Below are positions 50,527 to 61,649 of a stretch of DNA of 64,000 nucleotides, one piece after another. Origin of the DNA: Diploscapter coronatus. Taxonomy: Eukaryota > Nematoda > Chromadorea > Rhabditida > Rhabditidae. The stretch is taken from assembly GCA_964036155.1 (NCBI GenBank), contig OZ038423.1, positions 20,537,249 through 20,601,248 of the forward strand. The letters are read 5' to 3'. A model generated the notes under the pieces. The model saw only the letters and a program-made list of their open reading frames with translations. It did no database searches and was not told where the DNA came from. Every line of letters starts with the position of its first letter. The first letter of the stretch is position 1. The position numbers and the translations under genes were made by a program.

Positions 50527-53500
50527 ATGATGATGCAATAGCCACTGACAGTCGACTGTCGAATTGTGCACAGCAACAGTCGATGGCTGTCAATCGACTT
50601 GTCAGACACTGGGATGCTCTTGAGGAGAGCGATGACTTTCTTGATGATAAACATAAGGTGGGAAGTTTGAAATAAAACTAGCCAGTATGCCGAATTTCCC
50701 ATTCAATCCATTCAATCTCAAAATTTAATAATGACTATTTTGACAAAAGATTTCGAGAGACTAATCTCATCCATGTTTTACCCTTATGGGTGAAATATGG
50801 ACGTGATTCGTTTATCACAATTCGAACTCTTCCCTTGTAAGAGAAATATTCGTTACTTTTTCGAAAATTTATAAACAGTTCTCTGAAAAATTCTGGTTCT
50901 AACTGTTTTTGATGGAGAGGAATACTTTAAAAATGTGTACTATTTTTCTATGGAAGGATTATTATCAGTTGGCAAAGACCACAGCCTTTGATTATCATAC
51001 TATTTATCTGGCTATTTAGCATCCTGAACGAACTACTCTAGAGCCATGCCAGCGTCAATGGTTATCTGAATTGAGTTTGCGAGTGGAGCACGAATGCCAG
51101 GTTATTTCATCTCTAAAATTTCCGTGATAAAAATACGGGTTTCAGACGATTCTATTCGCTAAATCGTTACTAAATGAGCCACACACGCAAACACAAGTTT
51201 GCCACGATCCAGAGCAGAGCAAAGCTGAACTTCCTTCAATAGAAAAATCGACGAAGAATTCGAACAGTTTCAAGTGAGCTTTTTCCATTGTTCTATTTGA
51301 GAAGAATTTTCACAAGCCTAATTTCCAATATAGAAGCAAACGACCGCGCTCAGTATGCCATATCGCATTTCAATCCTTGCTCGTCTGTTGTTTTATCCTC
51401 TTCATTCACCCTTTTATCCCGTTACCTCTGGCCTGATCATCAACTGCTCTAATCTCGATTACAGTGTAAAATTTCTGCCCTCTCCCAGTCTGTCGCTGTG
51501 TCTCTAGTGTCTCTATCAAATCTGCTCCCCAACTCTAACCAGTCCTGCAGACATTAATTTTCCTTCATCTGATTCGAGTTTGCGTCTTTTTCAATCCGAC
51601 TTCTTCCAGGCTCACACCCAACGAATTTCGTTGTTTTCATTGCCGGCTCTCACTTATTTTGCTAGAAATCCTAGAAGTTGATTAAATGTTTTTGATATCT
51701 GCTAAAAAGATTAATTGATTTTGTTGCATATAGTTGGCTCACCAATCAGATTTGCCAGGAAGTGATACGAATTCGGTCGTGTTTATCATCGAAAGATATC
51801 TATTTCGAAAGGCAAAATTATGTTCATCAGTATCTCATTATGCCTGCATTATTCGGGAGTTTAGTAGCAGTAACCGTATGCGTTCATTTCTCTCTTCTTT
51901 GTCCGAATAGCTTCTAATCTTTCACCCCGTCTCTTTGCATTTGTTTGTTCAAATCAAGCTCTCCCTCCCTTCTCGTTTCCAGCTCCATTCCTCCAGTCTC
52001 CAATCCTCAATTCGGACAGCTTTGTCCTCCTTTCCGTCGATTTTTCATTCCAATTCCCTCCACAATTCTTCCGTAATCTATCAAAATTCATTAACTACCT
52101 ACTGTGTCTTAATTTTTTCCAATGTCGTCCAATAGAAGGTGCATATTTCCACTTCGACTCAGATCGAACACTAACAAACGGACGCGGTCGCTCTGCATCA
52201 AAAACATTAAAATGAGCAATAGCAGGCCTGTTTTTGTCAAGAGGTTAATTTGTAATATATTTTACTGTGGTGAAAAATCACTGAAACTAGAATAAGATTT
52301 TAGTTTCTTGATCAATTACTAAACGTGTGTGTAAAGTATAAATTAGCAGCCAGATTGGTTGCATGAAAGTTTTCGAACCAAACATGTCAAATTTAACGTT
52401 GATCGAAACTTACACCGAGCTCACCTAATGTTATATATCGCTTCTAGTTAAATTTTTTTTATCAAATTAGGTTTTCCGATGCCCTAATAACAAATTTAAA
52501 GTCGAAAAGTGCAAAAATGTCCTAACTAGCCTTAGAAATTGAGTAGAGAAACAACCGATGATAATTTCTAATTTCAAATCTTCAAGCAATTTTCTCATGC
52601 TGTAAGCAAGCTTCTTATTGGTGAAAAATTATGCAAACAGCGATATGATATATGGGAGCTCTCCTTGTGAGCTCATCACTATCGTGAGGACCAACTTATT
52701 TTAACTTCTTTTTTAATAGTGAGGCAGAATAATTTAATTTATGAAAGATTTATCAAATCCACAATTGGTATGATTTAGATGCAGCTCTCTGTCTGCCTCA
52801 CTAAACGCTCTGAATTCGCCAACTCGGCCTCAAAGACGAATTGGCAAATTTCGATCGGACGCGGAACGGCAGGACAAAGGTAGAACAATAGATGAGTCAT
52901 AATGACGATAGAAATTTATAGAGAGTGGACGATTCATTTATACCGATCGACCATCTCTGTCCACGCTCGATTTGCTCGAGGCTTGCAGATTCAAAGAGAA
53001 TAGCTTTACATCTTCGTTCTCTAATTGCGATGTCAGTATAAAGACGGGTACGTTCACATTCTTTTTCCACACATTTTCCAATTTTCTCACTTTTAGGACC
53101 GGACAATTCGTCGACACTATTCCTGAATGGTGAAGACGAGTGTTGTTCTCACACTCCGCAGGTAAAATTTAACATATTTTTTTTACACAATATGCCAACT
53201 TCAAACCACAGCATATGAGCTCCTCAGGAAATGAGTCAGTGTCGTTGTGTTAACATTAGTCCTCGAAATTTCCCCGTTCTCCTTACATTTTATAACTCTG
53301 TACAATGGAATCCGGTGTCTGGGAAAAGTGCCCGCAAATTGCAGCCAGATGTGCCTGTCTTTCGATGTTTATGCTTTTCCAGTCCTAGTCGATGTGTTAT
53401 ATTCCGTTATTCAGCCTTGCGCACCGCCCCCAGTCCGTCCCTGTCCTCATCATCAACCAACTCCATCCCTATCCTCATCCTGCCATTCTTCGCACTCCAC

Positions 53501-56476
53501 CGGCTGCCCTCCTCCCCGACTGCCCGGCTACCGACCTCCCTCCGCTTCATCCTCCACTCACTCACACCCACTCCAACGACTCGTTCATTCGTCACTCGAC
53601 TCAGCACGACTTTCTGTTAGCAGCGAGCCAACTGTGGTTCTTCATAAGAAGCCACCTTCTTACGATCAGGTATGAACAAAGCCATTCGTGTACTATAAGT
53701 CGACTAGATAAAATGTTCACACTTACTGATAATGTCTAAATTATACCGTCCAGCTTTCATAATCAGCAACTGATGCTATCGTTCAAAATAAAATGCTTCT
53801 GCTTTGTTCTAAGGATCAACTTGTCATTTTTATTCTATTCGTTCCGTTCAGTTACGCATTCGCATCGAGCGAAACGGCTCAACTCGTTGTGTAGTGGATC
53901 CGTCCATTCCTTCCTCATCAACTTCCACTCCAATTGCACGGAAATCGAATAATCTCCGGCATTCGATTGCAGTCAATCACGAGGATATCGAGAAGGCAGA
54001 CATTCCACAGGAAAAGACTTGCAAGTTAGAAAATTTCCGCGCTCTTTTCTTAGATTTGAGAAAAAAATGCTCGTTTTTAGAGTCTCAAAATTATTCCCAT
54101 GTGGGTTTTGAAAAATAGACGCGTTTCATGATGAGAATCAGCTTATTCTCTCAAAAGAACTCCAAATTGCCGAATTTTAGTGAACACTACAAATTTCAGC
54201 GCAACAACTCCCTCAATATCTGCATCGAAAGCAGCGACAGAATCAGCTCCTTTAAACTCCTCGATAAATCATTCTCCAAGCTCTCCACAGAGCATGAACT
54301 CTGACAGCTCCTCCGTCAGCGTCGATTCTGGGCAGTGCTCAGGTTTATTCTTGCCATTTTCTTTCAAAATCATTTATGCAGTTTAGGTGATATAGCCTAT
54401 ACGTCGCAGTTTTCATTTTGCTCCTCTCGAGACGACAAAGACGACGGAACTCTTGTATCACATCCAGCAGCTTCTGCCTATCAACAGCAATACGAGACGA
54501 ATATCCTGCCGAGTTATGCGAGGATGGCTAGTGAGTTTTCTTGATAATCTCAACTTAACATAATGGCGAAATGGTACAACTAGGAACCACAAACGCTATG
54601 TATGCTAATTTTTCTCGCTCATCCACAGTTGAAATTCATAAAATTTAATGATTTTATAATTCTCATCTAAAACAACTAGGCACAATGGATCATGTACTTC
54701 GAACATCCTCTTCAATCTACACTCTGCTAGCGACACCTTCCATTCCCGCCACTGCAAGAGATCTCCTCACAAAGGCTTCCGTTTTCATTCAGCTCGTCGA
54801 AAACTCACCCTGTGCTCAACAACTTCCCAAATATGACATCAACGTTGTCAAAATGCAAATCAGTAATCTACAAAAGTAGGCCATATGTTTGGACGAAGAA
54901 AAATATTCTCTAAAAATTACAGAGAAGCAAACAGCGCTAATCAGCCGATAAAGACGACAAACTATTTCACAATTGTGCTGAGAAAAATGATCGAGCAGGT
55001 TCTGCAATTGTTTGGAAAGGTAGCCACCAAATCTTGGATAAAATAAAACAGTAAATAAATTTTCAGATAATCGCTCGATATCTGCGAGATTGCGGGAATA
55101 GAGACAGATTGGTTGTGATTGCATTGGAACATCTGATTCATTTGTCATTGTTTGGGGATGAATTGTCGCTAGAAGCCATTCAGGTTAAAAATATTCGGCT
55201 TTTTAATTTTCAATTAATATAGTAGAGGCAAAAGTTTGAGACAATCGTGATTATGAATGTAGCCAGGCACCTTCAAGTTTTCCCAATAAATTTTAATGAA
55301 TTCTTGTAAACATACTCCCTTATGGAACTGAATTCTTTTAAGAGTTTTTTTTTCAAACTTTTGACCACCATTAACCTATTTATACCTATTTCAGGAATAT
55401 TTATTTTAGGCAGGCACCCTGACTTCGTTAGTGAAATTGATAAGTCAACCTGCAACCCCTTCAGAAACCACAAGATTAATCCTACGAGCCATGGCTGTGC
55501 TGTGTGGAGTCGCGAAGGGGTGTTTGTCATTGTTAGCTGTAAGCACTTCTTCCTATCAACTGTACTCATAGGAGTTATTATAGCTGGGAGGTCTGGAAAC
55601 AGTTCTACAACAGCTGAACTCCTCCTCGACTCCCTGTGCCATCGAGGCAGCTGGATTGCTCACCCAATTGACCAATCCACAACATTCGTTCGTGCAACTT
55701 AATCACGTCGAAGCCATTCTCATCAGATTATTAGGTATTTATTTGGATTTTTCCCTTCAATCTTCGATTCCTAGATTTAATTGACATTTGTAATACGGGA
55801 GAATCTCTGCTACTAGTTTCTGCGGCTCTATCGAATGCCTCGCTACAGGACGCTATCGCAGTTGATATTCTTTACAAGTATACTTTGTAAGAAAACTATT
55901 CCTTATGTTATGTTTCAGAAATAATGCCATCATCCGTCTCATAAATGCATATCATCAAAGGGATAGCTCAACAATTTTCGTGCAGGAACAGGTACCCCCT
56001 TTCAAAGAATATGACCTTTTTAATTTAGCATATTTGCAGATAGTGACAATTCTGTCGCGACTAGCAGCTCGACGATATGAAGAAGCCTTGTGCAATCAAG
56101 GAGCTGTGCCGATTCTGCTCGAAATGCTCACTGTCACAGACCCACTGCATGCCGATTATTGCAGGAGAATTCGATACAAGGTTTGGAATAACACAGATCT
56201 GCATTAAAACGGTGGTTTAGGCCGCAATTTGTATTGGAACGATTGCTGCAACGGAGATCGGTCTTCGCACTTTATATGAAAATCAAGGTAAATAAGTTTT
56301 AGTTTTTTTTCCCATTTCCAACGATTTGTTAGTCTAAAATTAATTTTTTTTCAGCGTATGCAATACTGAGTCATATTTTGGAAGCAGAAAATTCCGTTTC
56401 AAATCCATTGAACATGATTTGCACGAATATTCGGAGCAAGCTGGAAGCGCAATATCAGATCGAAAGTGCCGTATAA
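50527..56476 (+). CDS. insc-1: Inscuteable homologue (spindle-orientation adaptor), 5' end not resolved
   Basis: Inscuteable links the Par complex to LGN/Pins (GPR-1/2 in worms) to orient mitotic spindles. Twenty-one exons read in frame for about 857 aa: 50527-50657, 51020-51100, 51146-51273, 52136-52243, 52779-52879, 53097-53161, 53228-53246, 53383-53669, 53852-54024, 54200-54342, 54387-54530, 54680-54875, 54923-55019, 55067-55183, 55410-55538, 55584-55734, 55775-55877, 55919-55991, 56040-56180, 56221-56287, 56355-56476. The N-terminal RQWLSELSLRVEHECQTILF matches the LGN-binding segment of animal Inscuteable. A low-complexity middle rich in Pro/Ser/His is followed by C-terminal armadillo repeats, including LLLVSAALSNASL and QIVTILSRLAARR. 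The first exon starts in phase 2, so the true start is either upstream or the internal ATG at 50583. The 19-nt exon at 53228 is inferred from phase. Confidence 0.82.
51334..51352 (+). other. insc-1: Candidate alternative Inscuteable exon
   Basis: This exon begins after an ATATAG acceptor in the same phase as the main exon at 52136 and encodes SKRPRS. If read past its weak donor (gtatgc) it continues VCHIAFQS and stops at about 51435. The main exon contains the similar NKRTRSLCIK. It could be an alternative, truncating exon. Confidence 0.35.
55221..55370. repeat. Tc1-like MITE in an Inscuteable intron
   Basis: The left end GTAGAGGCAAAAGTTTGAGA and the right end (reverse strand) GGTGGTCAAAAGTTTGAAAA form inverted repeats of about 20 bp. 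TA is found close to both ends. The sequence after the left tip (ACAATCGTGATTATGAAT) is shared with 49329-49352. No coding capacity. Confidence 0.65.
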
Positions 56477-56962
56477 TTTAAATACATATTATATGCATAG
56501 TTGTGATGTTATTATGATGCTAGATATTTTTAATTTAACAACTGAACATTTGGGAATTATGATTATTTTCTTCTCGTGCATTCAATTTAATTTTTTTTGC
56601 GTTATTGATTAGCGTTCACTTTATGTGCTCATATACTTCCTAATCCTACAATACAATCCTATCAATCTTCTTACTGTGATCTGAGTCATGATTCTACATA
56701 TTTTCTAAATTTATAAATACTAAATACGTTTCGAATTAAATAAATACGAGAATAAATTATGAATCGATTTCTGAATCAAATGTATTGACATTTTACAACC
56801 AAAATAGTAGCAAATAATGAAGAGTGTAGGCTACGATATAGCCTGTGCCTGCATGTCTTCTTATCAACGTCTTTCTTGAATCAAAATAAAATATTCCCAT
56901 ATTTCTGCTGATATTCCTTTGCTGAGTGGTCAATCCTAAATTTTCATTGACTAAATCTAAAT

Positions 56963-58247
56963 ATGGATGTAGAAAAGGCGAAAGCCCACGTCCCTGATTC
57001 GGAATATTTCGAATACAATTCACGAGACGCCATTATCTATGCATTGGGAAGTAAGTTCTCTCTTTCAGCAAAATAATTTGAAATCAATATTTGTTCAAGT
57101 TGGCGCTCATGCTAAGGACGACATCCATTACATTTATGAGAGTCATGAGAATTTCACCGTGTTCCCGACGTTTGTCGTCGCGCCAGGCCTGGCAGCTGCA
57201 GGTCTTATGAGCTGGCCAGGAATTGAATTCGATCTAACTCGAATCTTGCATGGCGAACAGGTAATTTATTTGAAACACATAGATTCCATATCTAACACTT
57301 CTTGTTATATCTACATTTATGGATCGTTAAGAATGATACAATTAGTTTGCCCGGACTAATTGATTTATTTGCAGTACATCGAAGTGTATGAGCCACTTCC
57401 AGCGGATGCGAAACTGAGATCAGAGTCCAGAGTTGTCGATATTCTGGACAAGGGATCTGGAGCTCTATTCCTCTCTAACGTGACAACGTACGATGACAGA
57501 TCTGGCAAGAAACTCTCAATGCAACAAATCTCCACTTTCCAGGTTTAATTCTCGAGAAAGTAGTGGCATAAAAATGTTTATTCAGGTCGGATCGGGTAAA
57601 TTCGGGGGCGCCAAAACTTCGCCTCATGAGAAGAAAGTGGAAGACACGCCGAAGAGAGATCCCGACGCAGTCATGGAGGAGAAGACCAGCGTTGATCAGG
57701 CAATAGAGCATGAATCTTCAGTTAAATCCAAAGATCGCTTTAGGCTGCTCTCTATCGAATGGGATCTGGCGATCTCAATCCACTCCACGTCGATCCTAAC
57801 TTCGCTAAGATGTCCGGATTCAAAGGTTATTCATTTTTGGATAATAATCTGTAGCCAATATCTTAATTTCAGAGCCAATTCTCCATGGACTGTGTTCGCT
57901 TGGCTTTGCAACTCGACATGTCATCAAGGCTTGGGCGGACAACGATGCGACACGATTCAAGGCTATGAAAGTCAGCGTTCAATTTGAATTCAAAATATCC
58001 TTTTTCTTCAGGTTCGCTTCTCCTCACCTGTTCTTCCCGGTCAAACTCTCGTCACTGAGATGTGGAATTCTGGCGACAATAAGATTCACTTCCAGACAAA
58101 GGCAGATAACAAGCATACAATGCAAAAGTCAATCGATGATTTCAGGTGAAGGAAACGGGCAAAGTGGTTATCTCGAACGCCTGGGTGCAATTGAGCCAGG
58201 CCAGCAGCAAACCGACCGTTGATGAGAAATATGCGTCTAAGATGTGA
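56963..58247 (+). CDS. maoc-1: Peroxisomal MaoC-type enoyl-CoA hydratase 2
   Basis: MAOC-1 is the stand-alone hydratase-2 domain of HSD17B4/MFE-2; it hydrates 2-enoyl-CoA to 3-hydroxyacyl-CoA in peroxisomal beta-oxidation, which in C. elegans shortens ascaroside side chains. Eight exons (56963-57050, 57100-57260, 57375-57542, 57586-57699, 57744-57825, 57873-57970, 58012-58101, 58146-58247) join in frame to 300 aa. Visible: [37 protein letters not shown]; the hydratase-2 catalytic motif [18 protein letters not shown] (Asp and His present); and [12 protein letters not shown]. The C-terminus is SKM, a PTS1-type peroxisomal signal. Dehydrogenase and SCP2 domains of MFE-2 are absent. Introns 57700-57743 and 58102-58145 start with GC, not GT, and are both 44 nt. 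AATAAA follows at about 58309. Confidence 0.93.
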
Positions 58248-59041
58248 ACATGAAATGAAATATAACTGGGTTTTGTTGCATGAAAGGCATTAGCAGAATT
58301 AAATGTAGAATAAATTGTCGAAACTATGCAAACATTCATTTTAAGCATGAATAGAAACCATATACTGTCAGGAAATCGTGAGAACTAATGTTAGAGTATG
58401 AGCCATAATTATTTTCAGATTTTTATTTATAGCGAATGAGTTTACCGCAAAATTGGAGTTGTAATAGAATAGCCAAAATCATAATTAGGCTAGAAAAAAT
58501 TACTTTGCCATTGGAAAACTACTCTTTGAGAACATAGAAACGAACTAAGAAATCAACAGAATTTCTGACGAACCCTATCTATATTTCATAGAATTATTAT
58601 TATTCAAGAATACCTAACTACACCGAATTCTTACATTGGCAATTGCAAGTTAATTTCTACCTCATGAAAAATAAGAAAATCAATTTCAAGGACGAGTTGA
58701 TGCATTTTGAAGTAAATAGAACATGAGTTGACATGACATGGATGATACAAGTAAACCTTCGAATTGTGATCGATACGTAGCAATTAAGCGGGTAAGGTCA
58801 ATGACAAAATGACAACGCTGAAGTGGTAAAACTGGTTTTGCAGCATGATTCAGCCGAATTGAGTTGCGAGGATCCTTACTCCAATACATCACGTTACTGA
58901 TTGGCTTGACTGGTGTTATTTATCACCTCTACTCGGCGAGTACTAAATATCGCTGATTTATGGCTTCACTTTCAGTCGCATCAACAAGTTAGATCACATT
59001 TAATCATCATTTTCTCCGATTTTTAAAAATTTGCAGTGATC

Positions 59042-60594
59042 ATGTGCCGAATTCTATCCCTACTTCTGCTACCTATCCTTACGACGACACAATTTGTAAG
59101 AATATTTGAAATTCTTTATCTAATAATATAGGATGCGTACAAATATCAATGACAATTTTCAAACTTCAGTAGTTTGGATCGAATATATTAATCTAAAAAT
59201 GATTTAAATGGAGTATCATTTTGAAGCTTGACATAAGCAGATTATTATCCACCTTTTATATTATTTCTACGATAATCTTGTCACTGATAAGAGGTGACAT
59301 TTGAGTGATATCCAGCAGAGCTTAACATCGTTGAATTCTGAATCCAGACAACGTCATCATAATTTGAATATATCAGAATTGTGATAAAAATGATTCTTCA
59401 TACTCTTATGATAAATTACATATGAAATTTATCACTTTTTATATCCATCTTTTGCATTTTACAAGATGAAAGTTCTTATTTGCAAAACCTGCGAGAGCAT
59501 ACTTTGGGAATAAATTATAGTAATCCTGAAATAGTTTACCCAAATTTTGTGAAACTCACTACGATAATTAATCTTTATATGGAGATTGCAATGAGTCTAA
59601 ATTGAGGCAATTCGAGATTTAAACTGAAAATATTGGGGTCGGAAAATCGTCATTGATATTTAGTCACATCTGTCGAATTTAGCGCAATCCCGAATACTTT
59701 CCGCTAACTCCAGAAATGCAAAAGTACATGTTTCTCGAAGAGCAGCTGGCTACTTGCCAGGCGAGAATGACGACGCAGATGAGCGCACTCTTAGAAAGGA
59801 TCGCCAAAGTAGAACAACAAGTAATTTTATTTTGATAAACTAAAACGTAAAATTCATTTCGTTGTAACTAAAATATCTAGATTTCTATTCATCGAAAAAC
59901 TATAGGTGTCTGGAATAAACTTTCCGAAGAATCGAAGAGCATCGTTATAATCGCGATTTTCAATTTTGAAATTTTGACAGTCTTATTCATCATTTCACAT
60001 TTGATTTTATGTTCATTTGAAAACTACAATGAACATTAACACAGATCGGAAAAAAACCATTCCGAACAATGCGTGTTTAGATGAACAATCTTCAAATGAT
60101 GGCACACAGCGATTGGAATACTACACGAGGGTCAATGTACAAACTTTTCGAAACCCGAAAAAGTTGGGAAGACGCTGAGGTTGATGACATATTTTTCCTA
60201 TTAGTAAAGTGCTAAATTTAGACCTACTGCCAGACATTAAACGCGCACTTGGTCGTCATAGCAGATAATACCGAAAACGAGTACATCAAGAGTAAAATTC
60301 CAGATTCCAGATAATTTTCAAGGCTGCATGTCTAAATTAAGAGTTGATTCATGATAGCAACACGGCAAACTATCTGTGGGTCGGCATGAAAACGAAAGCT
60401 TCGACTTCTGACAGTCCAAATTTGTTCTCGAATTTCGATGGAAACAACCCCATCGATGGGTGTGCAGGTAGTTTAAATAAACATTATTTGGAAAGTAATT
60501 TGCCGATTTAGTTATTGACAACAATGGTGTTTGGGCAATCAGATCTTGTTCTCAACTTCGGCCCTTCGTTTGCAAAATGGTTCCGGCTAAATAA
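59042..60594 (+). CDS. Secreted protein with a C-type lectin-like domain
   Basis: Six exons (59042-59095, 59683-59820, 60081-60179, 60222-60291, 60342-60467, 60512-60594) join to 189 aa. It has an N-terminal signal peptide (CRILSLLLLPILTTT), a short helical, probably coiled stretch (residues ~30-62, EEQLATCQARMTTQMSALLE), then a CTLD: SWEDAETYCQTLNAHLVVI, ENEYIKKLI, NYLWVGMKT, and the closing cysteines in RSCSQLRPFVCK. The usual EPN or QPD sugar-binding triplet is not visible (GNNPIDG lies there), so calcium-dependent sugar binding is uncertain. The exon at 60342 uses a TTAAG acceptor. Intron 1 is almost entirely a MITE. The stop codon overlaps an AATAAA signal. Worm CTLD genes are numerous and often infection-induced; no specific symbol is warranted. 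Confidence 0.85.
59131..59672. repeat. MITE, copy 2 (fills lectin intron 1)
   Basis: The left end GGATGCGTACAAATATCAAT followed by GACAATTTTC, and the right end (reverse strand) AGATGTGACTAAATATCAAT followed by GACGATTTTC, are inverted repeats of about 30 bp. The left tip closely matches copy 1 at 48861 (TGCGT..AAATATCAATGACAA). The element occupies nearly all of the 587-nt intron 59096-59682. Confidence 0.65.
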
Positions 60595-60837
60595 ACGTAT
60601 TTTCTCGCTTGACATGAATTGCTCTTTGGTATGTAATAAATATAATCTTTTCTTTTTTTAAATTATGATATTATTGTATTATATTGCATAAAAATAAACG
60701 CCGAACTAAGCAATTTCATAATTTATTTACATCGGTAAGTGGAATGATAAAGTTGGTCGATGTTAAAGATGCGAAGTAGTAGATATGGGCATAATGTGAT
60801 TGCTAGTGCGAGTAGATTACTTCGAATAACGTATAGA

Positions 60838-61537
60838 TTATCGGCCCCACATCCCATATCCCATTCCCCATGGTCTGTACATGCTGAAAGATGTTATATT
60901 ATTTAGAGTTAAATAAAAATTACGATGTGAGATAAATACATGTGTTACATATTTTTTCCAATTATCATTTATGAATATATTTTTTAAAATTAGATATATA
61001 AGATAACTAACTAACCCCATGCCATACATTCCCATTCCCCATGGTCTGTACATGCTGAAAGATGTCATATAATTTGCAATTAAATAAATTATGATGTGCG
61101 AGTAAATCCGTGGTTTTGCATATTTTTCGATTATCACTTATGGATATTTCAAAACCAGTTTAAAAGTAACTAACCCCATTCCCCAACCGCCTCCGTACCC
61201 CATACCATATCCCCAGCGCTTCGCTCGGGCGTGTGAGTCACTTCCAGGTCCAGTATGACTGAAATAATGATTGCCGGTGAGCAAATCGACTGTCAATGAC
61301 CGACAACTTGAGACGAAATAAGCGATGCACACAAATTCGAATATGCGAAATGTGCACTGCATATTTACAAATAGTCATCTACCTCATTTCTTGGACATGA
61401 CATAATAGCGAGAAAGTCAGCATAATTTACTTCGTCTCAAGCAATCGGTCATTGGCAATAATTTCGTCATACCTCTCAGTAGCGAAGGCGAGAGCAACAA
61501 TAGCCAAAGATACGAGGATAACTGCCAACAGTCTCAT
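60838..61537 (-). CDS. Secreted Gly/Met/Tyr/Trp-rich peptide precursor (NLP/caenacin-like)
   Basis: Four exons (61473-61537, 61175-61258, 61016-61054, 60838-60883) join to 77 aa. An N-terminal signal peptide (MRLLAVILVSLAIVALAFA) is followed by a short propeptide ending ARAKR, a dibasic site, then a peptide beginning WGYGMGYGGGWGMG and containing two MYRPWGMG units. The protein ends WGR; a terminal Gly-Arg could be trimmed and amidated. This layout is that of worm YGGW-type NLP and caenacin antimicrobial peptides made in the epidermis, but the MYRPWGMG repeat is not one I know. Exons 3 and 4 arose by a tandem duplication of exon plus intron. A TATA box lies about 105 nt upstream of the ATG. 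Function is inferred from composition only. Confidence 0.75.
60860..61177 (-). repeat. Tandem exon-plus-intron duplication in the peptide gene
   Basis: Copy A (60860-61018) and copy B (61031-61177) both run from CCCATTCCCCATGGTCTGTA through CATGCTGAAAGATGT, an AT-rich intron with shared pieces (TTAAATAAA, ATTATCA-TTATG-ATAT), to AACTAACCCC. Each copy carries one exon coding MYRPWGMG plus the intron upstream of it. Confidence 0.85.
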
Positions 61538-61641
61538 GTTTGTATTTGAATTTAAATTAGATAATATCTAGGTAAAAGTAGTCCGAATAAACTGTCTGAT
61601 TATGTGATTTGCAGAACTTGGTTCGAGCATTGTCTTCCACC

Positions 61642-61649
61642 CTTTTATA
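61642..61649 (-). promoter_or_regulatory. TATA box of the peptide gene
   Basis: Reads TATAAAAG on the minus strand, about 105 nt upstream of the start codon, with no splice acceptor between it and the ATG. A conventional, non-trans-spliced, inducible promoter fits. Confidence 0.5.

Noticed and set aside
55322..55702. 126-codon open frame inside Inscuteable
   Set aside because: It is an out-of-frame reading over two real armadillo exons (55410-55538 and 55584-55734), which join perfectly in another frame.
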